The notes below the pieces were generated by a model. It made no database searches, was not told the DNA's origin, and was given only the letters and a program-made list of their open reading frames with translations. From positions 1 to 64,000 of the forward strand of contig OMXC01000006.1 in NCBI GenBank assembly GCA_900314925.1: a stretch of DNA of 64,000 nt, given 5' to 3'. This stretch comes from an uncultured Bacteroidales bacterium. GTDB taxonomy: Bacteria; Bacteroidota; Bacteroidia; Bacteroidales; P3. Shown here piece after piece: positions 42,540 to 51,924 of the stretch. Positions within the stretch are counted from its first letter, which is position 1. Every line of letters starts with the position of its first letter. The translations under genes and the position numbers were made by a program.

Positions 42540-44003
42540 TTACTGGTTATCTTTATGGGTAAGCATGTCCTGCATCTGCAAAAAAGCGTAGAGGAGGCGG
42601 ATTCCGAAGCCGGAGGCGCCGGGGCGGTAGAAGTGCTGGGCTTTGGAGAAGTAGGCGACGCCTGCGATGTCGAGGTGGATGTATGGGGTGTTTTTTGCGA
42701 AGTGGGCGAGGAATTTGGCGGCGGTGATGGTGCCGGCCTGTGGTGTGGTGCCGCAGTTGCGGAGGTCGGCGAAGTCGCTGCGTATAAGTTCGTTGTATTC
42801 GTCCCACATGGGGAATTGGACGAGGCGTTCGTAGAGTTGGTTGCCGAGGAGTGAGAGGAGTGTGTATGGGTTGTCGGCGTTTTGCTGCATGGCTGCGATG
42901 CCGAATGTGGAGATGGCGCGGACGGCGGCGCCGGTGAGTGTGGCTGCGTCTATGATGAGAGAGGGGTTGTAGTTAGCTACGGCGTAGGCGATGGCGTCGG
43001 CGAGGATGAGACGTCCTTCGGCGTCGGTGTTGACGATTTCGACTGTGGTGCCGTCGTACATGGTGATGATGTCGTCGGGTGCGTAGGCGTTGAAGCCGGG
43101 GCGGTTGTCGGTGAGGGGGAGTATGGCGACGATGTGAACGGGGAGGTTGTTGTCGGCGGCGGCGAAGAGTACGGAGGCCATGGTGGCTGCGCCGGCCATG
43201 TCTGATTTCATTTCCTGCATGTAGTCGTCGGGTTTGATGTTGAGTCCGCCGGTGTCGTACATGATGCCTTTGCCTACGAGGCAGATGGGCTGGGAGTGGG
43301 TTGAGGGTTGCGGGTTGTATTCGAGGACTACGAGCCGTGGTTCGTCGAGAGAGCCGCGGTTGACGGCGAGGAGACCGCCGAGCCTGAGGCTTTGGATTTG
43401 TTTTTTGTCCATTACGGAGCATGTGACGCCGTGGAGGTCGCTGGCTATGGAGCTGAGTTCGTCGGCGAAGGCGGGTGCGTTGAGGTCCTGGACTGGGAGG
43501 TTGACCCATTCGCGGCACCAGAGGATGCGGTTCCAGAGACGGCGGTCGGCTTCGAGTATGTCGGGTTTGAGGAAGGGGCTGTCGATGGTGAGCGACTGGA
43601 GGTGGTAGGTGTCGGCGGAGCGGTAGCGGTCGAAGGAGTAGTCGGCGAGTGTGAGTCCTTCGACGAGTGCTTCGACTTCTTCGGGGAGGACGCCTTCGCC
43701 TGTGACGGCGAGGGACTGGACGTTATGTGCTTCGAGGAGGCGTAGGAGGTCCATTGCTTTGCGGCGTAGGTGTTCTTGGCAGAGTGGTGCGGGCTGTTCG
43801 CTGTCGAAGGAGAGGAGGAAGAGGTGGAAGGGCAGTCGGTCGAAGACGAGGAGCTGGTCTTTTTTCAGGGAGCGGCGTTGGTTGAGGTGTTCTATTTCTT
43901 TTTTTGCGAGGGGGAGAGCGCGAGCGGCGGTGTCGTCGCCGTAGAGGAGTAGGATGTCGCCCTGGTGCTGTTTGGCGTTTATGGGTTGGAGGTTGTAGAT
44001 CAT
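42540..44003 (-). CDS. Leucyl aminopeptidase (M17)
   Basis: Cytosolic dinuclear-metal aminopeptidase of 487 aa. The start was set at 44003 (MIYNLQPINAKQ), as the ORF upstream runs into repeats. The catalytic C-terminal domain shows GKGIMYDTGGLNIKP, MKSDMAGAATM and NTDAEGRLILADA, containing the metal ligands and the bicarbonate-binding Arg. A loop just before the first metal motif (EYNPQPSTHSQPICLVGKG) is encoded by three heptamers at 43296-43316. It is longer there than expected, but the metal motifs are unaffected. Confidence 0.93.
   Translation of the reverse strand: MIYNLQPINAKQHQGDILLLYGDDTAARALPLAKKEIEHLNQRRSLKKDQLLVFDRLPFHLFLLSFDSEQPAPLCQEHLRRKAMDLLRLLEAHNVQSLAVTGEGVLPEEVEALVEGLTLADYSFDRYRSADTYHLQSLTIDSPFLKPDILEADRRLWNRILWCREWVNLPVQDLNAPAFADELSSIASDLHGVTCSVMDKKQIQSLRLGGLLAVNRGSLDEPRLVVLEYNPQPSTHSQPICLVGKGIMYDTGGLNIKPDDYMQEMKSDMAGAATMASVLFAAADNNLPVHIVAILPLTDNRPGFNAYAPDDIITMYDGTTVEIVNTDAEGRLILADAIAYAVANYNPSLIIDAATLTGAAVRAISTFGIAAMQQNADNPYTLLSLLGNQLYERLVQFPMWDEYNELIRSDFADLRNCGTTPQAGTITAAKFLAHFAKNTPYIHLDIAGVAYFSKAQHFYRPGASGFGIRLLYAFLQMQDMLTHKDNQ
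43296..43316. repeat. Coding heptanucleotide repeat in the M17 peptidase gene
   Basis: GTGGGTT, GAGGGTT and GCGGGTT in exact register (21 bp, seven codons). They encode the PQPSTHS part of a surface loop just before the first metal-binding motif. Confidence 0.7.
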
Positions 44004-44018
44004 TTTAAGGTTATTTAA

Positions 44019-44114
44019 ACAATTAACAATTAACAATTAACAATTAAAAATTAACAATTAACAAATTCTCATTTTTCATTTCTCATTTTTCATTTCTCAT
44101 TTTTCATTTCTCAT
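44019..44114. repeat. Heptanucleotide arrays between the M17 and ABC genes
   Basis: ACAATTA-type units fill 44019-44065, followed without a gap by alternating CTCATTT and TTCATTT units to 44114. The array fills the spacer and includes the stop codon of the ABC exporter gene (44111-44113). Confidence 0.92.
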
Positions 44115-45805
44115 GTGTGGGTTATGATGATGATGATTTTGTTGTGGCTGAGTTTTTCGATGGTGTCGATGAAGGGTTGCCGTGTGGGTATGTCCATCCA
44201 GGCCATGGGTTCGTCGAGGACGAGTATGGGTGCGTCGGTGTAGAGGAGGCGCGCGATGGCGAGGCGCTGCCACTGTCCCATGCTGAGTTCGGCGCCGCGG
44301 TCGAATGTGCGTCCGAGCATGTTGTTGTAGTTTTCGGGTAGTTGAGAGATGAAGGAGTGGGCGTTGGCGAGTGTAGAGGCGTGCCTGATTCTGTCATCGA
44401 TTAATGCTTTATCGTGTAAATGTGTTGATGTGTCAGTACTAACGCTATCACGCATTACCGCATTAACACATTCAGAATCTCCAAAGGCGATGTTTTCCGC
44501 GGCGGTGAGCGCGTAGCGCCCGAAGTCCTGGAAGAGGACGCCGACGGCGGAGCGCAGCTGCCGGAGGTCGAGGTTGCGTATGTCGATGCCGTTGATGAGG
44601 ACGGAGCCTTGCTGTGGGTCATAGAGTCTGAGGAGTAGTTTGACGAGGGTGCTTTTGCCGAAGCCGTTCTGTCCCTGGATGCGTGTGATGTGGCCGACGT
44701 GTGCTGTGAGGCTGTAGTGCTGCAGGAGGTCGCGCTGCATGTCTGGGTAGCGGAATGTGACGTCGCGGAATTCGATGGTTTCTATCTTGTCGGGCATTGG
44801 CAGGGGGTTGGCGGGGGAGGTGATTTGCGGCTTGAAGTCGAGGAAGTCGAAGAGGTTGGTGACGAAGAGGCGGTTGTCGTAGAGGGAGGCTATGGAGGCG
44901 ACGAGGGCTGAGAGGCTGCCCTGTCCGCGGCGGAAGGCTTCGAAGAGCATGACGAAGGTGCCAATGGTTATTGCTGCAGCGAGTGCTTGATGGATGAGGA
45001 GTGCGACGACGGCGAACATGGCTGCCGCTTCGACGAGGGCGCTGAGTATGTCGAGAGCGCCGAGTTTGCGTGAGATGGCTATGAGCTGGCGGACGAGGCC
45101 GCTGCGAGTGGCGACGAAGCGCCGGCGGAAGAAGTCGGTGAGGTTGTAGGCGCGCATTTCTTTGGCGAAGTCGCGCGAGGAGAGTATGGCGGAGTAGTAG
45201 GCGGTGCGGCGATAGAGCTGTGTGTTGTCGCGACGGAAGGTGTAGATACGTCGTGCTTTGTAGAGGCGGACGGCGAATCCTGGCATTACGGCGACGATCA
45301 TGACGGCTATTATCCAGATGGAGGCTGTGGTGAGCATGGCGACGATGCCTGCGATGGAGAGTGCGGAGCCGAAGAGCGACATGAAGTTGCCCATTATGAC
45401 GAGAGGCCGCGAGGTGGCTTCCTGCTGCGCGCGGTGGAGGGAGTCGTAGTAGTCGGGGTTGTCGTAGTAGGCCATGTCGAGTCTGGCGGACTGCCTCTGC
45501 ATGATGTCGGCCATGTAGTCGACGAGTTTCTGGGCGAGGATGTCGTTGTTTACGGCGTTGAGGGTGCCGACGATGCGGTTGAGGAGGAAGATGGCGACCA
45601 TGGCCAGGAGGAGCGCGAGCGGCGAGGGGTCAGCGGCCGTCGCCGGGTTGGTGACGGCTGCGGTCACTGCGTCGACGAGGAGTTTGAGTATGTAGAGGTT
45701 GAGCAGCGGGAGGAGGCTCTGGAGGACGACATAGAGGATGCGCAGGCGGAACGAGCGCGGGTCGCAACGCCTTACGAGGATGAGTGCCTGCCAGAGTTTT
45801 TTCAT
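44111..45805 (-). CDS. ABC exporter (fused permease-ATPase), C-terminally truncated
   Basis: 564 residues. An N-terminal six-helix permease (VVLQSLLPLLNLYILKLLVDAV; LLLAMVAIFLLNRIVG; further helices to about 290) is fused to an ATPase domain. Visible motifs are GQNGFGKST (Walker A), LFQDFGRY (Q-loop), ELSMGQWQRLAIARLL (signature), ILVLDEPMAWMD (Walker B) and THT (H-loop His). The protein stops one residue after the H-loop, so the last helix and strand of the domain are missing; the stop lies in a heptanucleotide array. About 27 extra residues (SECVNAVMRDSVSTDTST region) sit between Q-loop and signature. The substrate is unknown. Confidence 0.85.
   Translation of the reverse strand: MKKLWQALILVRRCDPRSFRLRILYVVLQSLLPLLNLYILKLLVDAVTAAVTNPATAADPSPLALLLAMVAIFLLNRIVGTLNAVNNDILAQKLVDYMADIMQRQSARLDMAYYDNPDYYDSLHRAQQEATSRPLVIMGNFMSLFGSALSIAGIVAMLTTASIWIIAVMIVAVMPGFAVRLYKARRIYTFRRDNTQLYRRTAYYSAILSSRDFAKEMRAYNLTDFFRRRFVATRSGLVRQLIAISRKLGALDILSALVEAAAMFAVVALLIHQALAAAITIGTFVMLFEAFRRGQGSLSALVASIASLYDNRLFVTNLFDFLDFKPQITSPANPLPMPDKIETIEFRDVTFRYPDMQRDLLQHYSLTAHVGHITRIQGQNGFGKSTLVKLLLRLYDPQQGSVLINGIDIRNLDLRQLRSAVGVLFQDFGRYALTAAENIAFGDSECVNAVMRDSVSTDTSTHLHDKALIDDRIRHASTLANAHSFISQLPENYNNMLGRTFDRGAELSMGQWQRLAIARLLYTDAPILVLDEPMAWMDIPTRQPFIDTIEKLSHNKIIIIITHT
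44396..44475. repeat. Coding AT-rich octamer-like insertion in the ABC ATPase domain
   Basis: CGCATTAC, CGCATTAA and CACATTCA (44451-44474) and, in inverted orientation, AAATGTGT and TGATGTGT (44418-44433). The segment is AT-rich against GC-rich flanks and encodes the extra residues between Q-loop and signature. Confidence 0.55.
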
Positions 45806-46086
45806 ACGATGACTATTTTTTTGACGACGTCGCCGTGCAGTTCGCTGTTGATTTTGAGTCTGAGGCTTTCGCGGCGCATCATCATCTCGTGCCTGAGAGC
45901 CGCTGCCGAGAAGCGCAGGCGGAGGGTGCCGTTGCGGAACGACACTGTGGGGGTGAGTTTGTAGATGAGGTCGCCTGCGAGTTGGCGGTAGGTGCGCTGG
46001 ACTTCCATCTCGGTGGCAAACTCGGCCTTGTCCAGCTGGCTGAACAGGCGGTTGATGTAGTAGTCGAGAGGGCGGTCGGGCTGCAT
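45802..46086 (-). CDS. DUF721 domain protein (DciA-like)
   Basis: 94 residues matching the compact DUF721 fold: a helical start (YYINRLFSQLDKAEFATEMEVQRTYRQLAG), then strands LTPTVSFRNGTLRLRFSAAAL and a helix (RHEMMMRRESLRLKINSEL). In other bacteria DUF721/DciA proteins assist the replicative helicase. Its place beside recF fits a replication or repair context. The reading frame overlaps the ABC gene by four bases. Confidence 0.82.
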   Translation of the reverse strand: MQPDRPLDYYINRLFSQLDKAEFATEMEVQRTYRQLAGDLIYKLTPTVSFRNGTLRLRFSAAALRHEMMMRRESLRLKINSELHGDVVKKIVIV

Positions 46087-46088
46087 GG

Positions 46089-46144
46089 GAGTTATGAGTT
46101 ATGAGTTATGAGTTATGAGTTAGGAGTTAGGAGTTTTGAGTTAC
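46089..46144. repeat. Heptanucleotide array, 8 units (GAGTTAT type)
   Basis: Four GAGTTAT, two GAGTTAG, one GAGTTTT and one GAGTTAC in unbroken register (56 bp). It fills the spacer between DUF721 and recF. It contains the recF stop codon and encodes the last RecF residues (TQNS). Confidence 0.93.
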
Positions 46145-47221
46145 GGTACCGGCGTGGACGTTGAAGAGTTTGTGTTCGAGGGTGGGCAGTTCGTCGAAGA
46201 TGGCTTGCACGCGGCCGGGCTGTGTGTCGGTGAGGAGCACCTGTCCGAAACGGTCGCTGCCGACGAGGGCTATCAACTGTTTGACGCGCAGCATGTCGAG
46301 TTTGTCGAAGATGTCGTCGAGGAGGAGTATTGGTTTTTGTCCTTTAAGGTTCACCATGTACTGGAACTGTGCGAGCTTGAGGGCCAGTGCGAAGCTTTTC
46401 TGCTGTCCCTGCGAGCCGAAGCGTTTGACGCTCATCTCGTTGCCGAGTTGCAGAATGAGGTCGTCCTTGTGAGGGCCGACGGTGGTGTATTGCGCGTATT
46501 TGTCGGCCTGACGGGCATCGGCGAGCTGTTCGCCGAGGGGACGAGTGTCGGCGGAATAGTCGATAACCGCTTGTTCGCCATCGCCGGCAATCCAGCGGTA
46601 GTACTCTTCAAACAGAGGCCTGAAGTCGGCGATGAAGCGGCGGCGGGCGTCGTAGAGGCTCTCGCCGTGGATGGTCAGCTGGGTGTCGTAGACGGCGACC
46701 ATGCTTTCATCCCAGAGGCGGTCGTCCCACATCTGCTTGAGGAGGCGGTTGCGCATCTCGAGGGCTTTGTTGTACTGCAGCAGATGCTGCAGGTAGCCGC
46801 CGTCGGTCTGCGCGAGGATGCCGTCGACGAAGCGACGGCGCATGTCGCTGCCGCCGGTGATGATCTGCTGGTCGGCCGGCGACACCATGACGAGTGGCAG
46901 CTTGCCAATATGTTCAGCCAATGTCTTGTAAGGCTTCTTGTTCCAGCGCATCTCCTTGCCTTTCCCGCGGCGGAGGACGCAGCTTGCCACGTCGTCGCCA
47001 TAGTGGCCGTGGATGGCGAAGAAGTCGTCGCCCATGCGTATGTTCTGCACGTCGACGGGATTAAAGTAGCTTTTGCAGAACGAGAGGTAGTAGACGGCGT
47101 CGAGGAGGTTGGTCTTCCCCGCCCCGTTGTTGCCGACGAAGCAGTTGACATTGCCGCAGAGGGCAATGTCGGCTTCGGTATAGTTCTTGAAGTTGGTCAA
47201 TATCAGTCGTTCCAGGGTCAT
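46127..47221 (-). CDS. recF: DNA replication and repair protein RecF
   Basis: SMC-like ATPase that loads RecA at gaps. The start at 47221 gives 364 aa and MTLERLILTNFKNY, the standard RecF beginning. Walker A is GNNGAGKTN, Walker B is ILLLDDIFDKLD, and VGPHKDDL and SQGQQKS (signature) are present. The ATG lies at the edge of a heptanucleotide array, and the last four residues plus stop are encoded by another. The upstream extension of the ORF runs through ispH and is spurious. Confidence 0.95.
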   Translation of the reverse strand: MTLERLILTNFKNYTEADIALCGNVNCFVGNNGAGKTNLLDAVYYLSFCKSYFNPVDVQNIRMGDDFFAIHGHYGDDVASCVLRRGKGKEMRWNKKPYKTLAEHIGKLPLVMVSPADQQIITGGSDMRRRFVDGILAQTDGGYLQHLLQYNKALEMRNRLLKQMWDDRLWDESMVAVYDTQLTIHGESLYDARRRFIADFRPLFEEYYRWIAGDGEQAVIDYSADTRPLGEQLADARQADKYAQYTTVGPHKDDLILQLGNEMSVKRFGSQGQQKSFALALKLAQFQYMVNLKGQKPILLLDDIFDKLDMLRVKQLIALVGSDRFGQVLLTDTQPGRVQAIFDELPTLEHKLFNVHAGTVTQNS

Positions 47222-47247
47222 AACTCTTAACTCATAACTCTTAACTG
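47222..47247. repeat. Heptanucleotide array at the recF-ispH junction
   Basis: AACTCTT, AACTCAT, AACTCTT and a partial AACTG. It contains the ispH stop codon (47227-47229) and ends at the recF start codon. Confidence 0.88.
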
Positions 47248-48087
47248 AACGGCCACCTCTTCCATCAGCCACCTCGGGGTCGATGTGGCGCCGCTGATGC
47301 CTATGCTCGCGGCTCCCTGGAGCCATTCACGTCGCACGTCGTCGGCGCCGCCGACGAGGTAAGTACGCGGCTGCACGCTGCGGCAATATTCATAGAGGTA
47401 GTGTCCGTTGCTGCTGTTGGCCCCGGCCACGAAGAGCAGCACGTCGACCTCGCGGGCGAAAGCCGCCAAAGCCTTGGTGCGGCCGGCAACGCTGTTGCAT
47501 ATAGTGTCGTAGGCCGTGAAGTCGGCACCTGCGGGCAGCCGTTTCTGTATGTTGGCCGTCAGGCGCATGTAGTCCTCGCGGCTCTTGGTGGTCTGTGAAT
47601 AGAGGCGTATGGGGCGGCAGAAGTCTATGGCGTCTATCTCGTCGGGGTTGCTGACGATGATGGCCGTGCCGTCGGTCTGCCCGTTGAGGCCTATGACCTC
47701 GGCGTGGCCGGGCCGGCCGAAGATGACCACCTGTCCGCCGCATTCCTTCATCTCCTCGTAGCCCCGTTTGATGCGGCTCTGGAGGGCAAGCACTATGGGG
47801 CATGTAGCGTCAACGAGGTGAATGCCCAGTTCGTCGGCGGTGCGGTAGGTCGACGGCGGCTCGCCATGGGCGCGTATGAGCACCTTCTTGCCGCCGAGGT
47901 GCCGCATGGTGTCGTGGTCGATGACATGCAAGCCCTTCTGCGACAGGCGCTCCACCTCGGCGCTGTTGTGCACAATGTCGCCCAGGCAGTATAGGCTCCC
48001 ATCGCGGCGCAGTTCCTCCTCGGCGGCGCCGATGGCCTTCACCACCCCGAAACAATAGCCTGCATTATCGTCAATCCTTATATCCAT
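47227..48087 (-). CDS. ispH: 4-hydroxy-3-methylbut-2-enyl diphosphate reductase
   Basis: Last step of the MEP isoprenoid pathway; a 4Fe-4S enzyme. The three cluster cysteines are in NAGYCFGVVKAI (C12), DATCPIV and TICNSVAGRT. Also present are LIRAHGEPPST, GRPGHAEVIGLNGQ, QTTKS and ANSSNG. The 286-aa length is typical. The final residues (LRVMS) are encoded by a heptanucleotide array, so the natural C-terminus has probably been overwritten. Confidence 0.95.
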   Translation of the reverse strand: MDIRIDDNAGYCFGVVKAIGAAEEELRRDGSLYCLGDIVHNSAEVERLSQKGLHVIDHDTMRHLGGKKVLIRAHGEPPSTYRTADELGIHLVDATCPIVLALQSRIKRGYEEMKECGGQVVIFGRPGHAEVIGLNGQTDGTAIIVSNPDEIDAIDFCRPIRLYSQTTKSREDYMRLTANIQKRLPAGADFTAYDTICNSVAGRTKALAAFAREVDVLLFVAGANSSNGHYLYEYCRSVQPRTYLVGGADDVRREWLQGAASIGISGATSTPRWLMEEVAVQLRVMS

Positions 48088-48090
48088 CTT

Positions 48091-48114
48091 TCAACTTATC
48101 AACATATCAACCTT
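48091..48114. repeat. Octamer-like repeat upstream of ispH
   Basis: TCAACTTA, TCAACATA and TCAACCTT: three 8-base units in the spacer between ispH and the M23 gene. Confidence 0.6.
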
Positions 48115-48121
48115 AGACCGT

Positions 48122-49108
48122 TCAGCTCATGCTCTGGTTCTCCTGGCGGGCCAGTTCGAGCACCTCCTCATACTCCTGCGGCGTGAGGTCGCCGCCGAAG
48201 TAGTAGACGGGGTCCACCTTCTTGCCGTTGATGATGACCTCGTAGTGCAGATGTGAGCCGCTGCTCATACCCGAGCTGCCCACGGTGCCTATCTGCTCGC
48301 CGCGTTTCACCTTCTGCCCCACCCTCACCTTGGTGCTCTGCATGTGGGCATAGAGTGTCTGGAAGCCGTAGCCGTGGTCTATCAGCGTCACCACGCCGTA
48401 GCCCGACAAGCCTTTCTGGTTGCGGCCCGCCACGCGCACCACGCCGTCGCCGGTGGCGTAGATGGGGGTGCCGGGACGCGCCGTGAGGTCGATGCCTGAA
48501 TGCAGGCGGCGGTATTTCAGTATCGGGTGGAAGCGCATACCGAAGCCGCTAACCACCTTGCACTGGTTCTTGGCCAACGGCATGATGGCTGGCATCGAAG
48601 CCAGGCGCTCGTTCTTGGTGCGGGCCATCTCGTACACCTCGTCCAGCGACTTCGACTCCACGTAGAGGCGCTTCGTCAGGTCGTCCACCTTCATGGTGGT
48701 CTGCTTCAGCAGGGCGCCGTTCTCCATCTTGTCAAACTCCTCGTAGCGTTCCACGCCGCCTATGCCGCTGTGTCTTGTGGCCTCGCTCACCGGTTCGCTC
48801 TCGAAGATGGTGCGGTAGAGCACGTCGTCGCGTTCCTCGAGGTCGGTGAGCACCGCCTCGGCCCTCTCCACACGGTCGCCCAGGACACGCAGCTGACGCT
48901 TGTACTGCGCCACCTCGCGCCGCAGGGCCCTCTCGCGCGGAGCCTCCATGAACTGGAGCGTCACGACGACGACCACCACGCCGAGCACCACACCGAAGAG
49001 GACGCTGAAACTGATGCGCTTCACGCGGTCGCGCAACGTCACCAGCACCTTCTCATAGCGCAGCGTGTGCGGGTTGAACCGGTAGGTATGTTTCTGAATC
49101 TTTTTCAC
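48122..49108 (-). CDS. M23 family peptidoglycan endopeptidase
   Basis: 328 residues. One N-terminal membrane anchor (SFSVLFGVVLGVVVVVVTLQF) is followed by a coiled-coil linker (APRERALRREVAQYKRQLRVLGDR to DLEERDD) and a C-terminal LytM domain. Zinc ligands are present: RRLHSGIDL (HxxxD) and SHLHYEV (HxH), with DHGYGFQTLYAHM between. Unlike the EnvC-like protein in this window, it should be an active DD-endopeptidase cutting peptide cross-links in the periplasm. Confidence 0.93.
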   Translation of the reverse strand: MKKIQKHTYRFNPHTLRYEKVLVTLRDRVKRISFSVLFGVVLGVVVVVVTLQFMEAPRERALRREVAQYKRQLRVLGDRVERAEAVLTDLEERDDVLYRTIFESEPVSEATRHSGIGGVERYEEFDKMENGALLKQTTMKVDDLTKRLYVESKSLDEVYEMARTKNERLASMPAIMPLAKNQCKVVSGFGMRFHPILKYRRLHSGIDLTARPGTPIYATGDGVVRVAGRNQKGLSGYGVVTLIDHGYGFQTLYAHMQSTKVRVGQKVKRGEQIGTVGSSGMSSGSHLHYEVIINGKKVDPVYYFGGDLTPQEYEEVLELARQENQSMS

Positions 49109-49119
49109 TAAAAACTAAA

Positions 49120-49192
49120 CACTTAACACTTCTCACTTCACACTTCTCACTTCTCACTTCTCACTTCTCACTTCTCACTTCACACTTACCAC
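49120..49192. repeat. Heptanucleotide array, 10 units (CACTTCT type)
   Basis: CACTTAA, CACTTCT, CACTTCA, five CACTTCT, CACTTCA and CACTTAC in unbroken register. It reaches the stop codon of the next minus-strand gene (49192-49194). Confidence 0.93.
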
Positions 49193-50169
49193 TAAAGCGT
49201 CGCCTGCAGCTCCTCGTAGGCGCCCACGAAGTGCATGATGGGCCTCACGTGGTTGAAGTACCAGGTGAGGTTCAGCTCCGGTATACGCACCATGCTCGCG
49301 GCGTCGCCCAGACGGCTGCTGATGACATCCACGGTCTCCTGTATGGCCAGCTCCTGGCACACGATAGTGAGCCCCTTCAGCGGCACGATGTCGAAGTCCA
49401 CGCTGTCGCGCGCCACTATCATCACCGTGGGCAACAGGTAGTAGTTCACGCCGTTGGAGTCGCGCAGCATGGGCAGGAAGTCGTCGGAGCGTATGAAATC
49501 GAAGATACCCATGTCGAAGAACACCTGCTGGTACACCTCGCGGGTGTTCTCGTTGGCGTGCCACACACGGCGGCAGTCGGCCACCTTGCGGTAAGCCTCC
49601 ACCATCCGCAGGTAGGCCTCGTACTGCTCCTCGTTGCACGTGTCCTTCACGTGGAGCTCCACCGAGCGCATGTCGTGCCCCAGCTGGCTTATCTTGTTCT
49701 TGTAGTGGCTCATCACGCTCACCAGGAACTTGTTGCTCTTGTGCCCTATCTTGTCCTTGATGCCGCGCACGATGCGCTCCAGTCGCTCCTCGGTGGCGCC
49801 CACCGTCAGGGCGTTGACGTAGCAGTCGAGGATCTGACGCTTCATCGGGTCGCTGGCCGTCGCCAGCGCCGTCTTGGCACGCTTGAGTTCCTTCTGGTAG
49901 CTCGGCTCCATGTTCAGCAGCAGGCGCCAGTATTTGGGCTTCTGCCTGGCAACAATCGAGCGCACAAAGTTGTGGTAGCTGTGGCTGTCGCTCTCTCGCT
50001 CGAGGAAGCCCGTGCCGGGCACTCCGCTGTTGATGTAGCGGCGTCCGCTGTAGTGGTGTTCCCCACCGTCGCGCACACCGAAGTCCGTGTAGTAGAAATG
50101 GTTGCTGAGATTTATAAACAGCCCCTCAGTGACCTTGAACCGTTTGTATGGGAAAATTGCCATAATCAT
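49192..50169 (-). CDS. Protein with DUF4236-like N-terminus, otherwise unknown
   Basis: 325 residues. The first ~55 residues resemble DUF4236: a basic strand, EGLFINLSNHFYYTDFG, then SGRRYINSGVPGTGF, matching the LNLSxxG..VxxGxxGxxxxxGxPGTG pattern. The remaining 270 residues are helical and charged (LKRAKTALATASDPMKRQI, HVKDTCNEEQYEAYLRMVEAYRKV) and end with a more beta-like section (TVMIVARDSVDFDIVPLKGLTIV). No known domain is recognised there. No signal peptide is visible, so it is probably cytoplasmic. An ATG at 50163 is an alternative start two residues later. Confidence 0.68.
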   Translation of the reverse strand: MIMAIFPYKRFKVTEGLFINLSNHFYYTDFGVRDGGEHHYSGRRYINSGVPGTGFLERESDSHSYHNFVRSIVARQKPKYWRLLLNMEPSYQKELKRAKTALATASDPMKRQILDCYVNALTVGATEERLERIVRGIKDKIGHKSNKFLVSVMSHYKNKISQLGHDMRSVELHVKDTCNEEQYEAYLRMVEAYRKVADCRRVWHANENTREVYQQVFFDMGIFDFIRSDDFLPMLRDSNGVNYYLLPTVMIVARDSVDFDIVPLKGLTIVCQELAIQETVDVISSRLGDAASMVRIPELNLTWYFNHVRPIMHFVGAYEELQATL

Positions 50170-50174
50170 TATTT

Positions 50175-50260
50175 TAGTTTTGAGTTAGGAGTTTGGAGTT
50201 TTGAGTTACAGTTACCTGAGCCAATGTTTTTACAACCCCAAACTCCTAACTCTTAAACTC

Positions 50261-50262
<2 letters not shown>
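50175..50262. repeat. Inverted pair of heptanucleotide arrays
   Basis: Left arm TAGTTTT, GAGTTAG, GAGTTTG, GAGTTTT and GAGTTAC (50175-50209). Right arm AACTCCT, AACTCTT and AAACTCTT (50241-50262), in reverse orientation with about 30 bases between. The pair fills the spacer and supplies the lpdA stop codon (TAA). Confidence 0.85.
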
Positions 50263-51640
<1,378 letters not shown>

Positions 51641-51682
51641 AATGTGTATGTTCTGTATTTTATATGAAATATTAACAAAATG

Positions 51683-51690
51683 CAAAGATA
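51683..51690 (-). promoter_or_regulatory. Putative -7 element of lpdA
   Basis: CAAAGATA on plus is TATCTTTG on minus, 43 bp before the ATG. No -33 TTTG is found at the usual distance. The 434-bp divergent spacer 51641-52074 otherwise contains repeat arrays at 51762-51957. Confidence 0.55.
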
Positions 51691-51761
51691 CACATTTTTT
51701 TGCATCCGGAGAAAAAAAATTGAAAAAAAAGCCATTTTCCACCCCTCCGGCGCGTATCCGG

Positions 51762-51880
51762 TACGGCATTTCAACGATACTTCAACGATACTTCTTCAGT
51801 AGTTCTTCAGCGTGGCACTGAAGAACTACTGAAGAACTACTGAAGAAATGCCGTAGGGACTCCGTAGGGAAGCCGTAGGA
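51762..51880. repeat. Period-11 dyad array, 10-11 units
   Basis: TACGGCATTTC, AACGATACTTC (twice), TTCAGTAGTTC, TTCAGCGTGGC, ACTGAAGAACT (twice), ACTGAAGAAAT, GCCGTAGGGAC, TCCGTAGGGAA and a partial GCCGTAGGA. The axis lies near 51816. It combines units of the 25684 array (ACTGAAGAAAT) with those of the 16994 array (TCCGTAGGG). Confidence 0.92.
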
Positions 51881-51916
51881 GTTAGGAGTTTGAAATTGGG
51901 AGTTAGGAGTTATGAG
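51879..51916. repeat. Heptanucleotide array next to the period-11 array
   Basis: GAGTTAG, GAGTTTG, AAATTGG, GAGTTAG, GAGTTAT and a partial GAG, starting within the last unit of the period-11 array. Confidence 0.85.
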
Positions 51917-51924
51917 GTGTTGTG

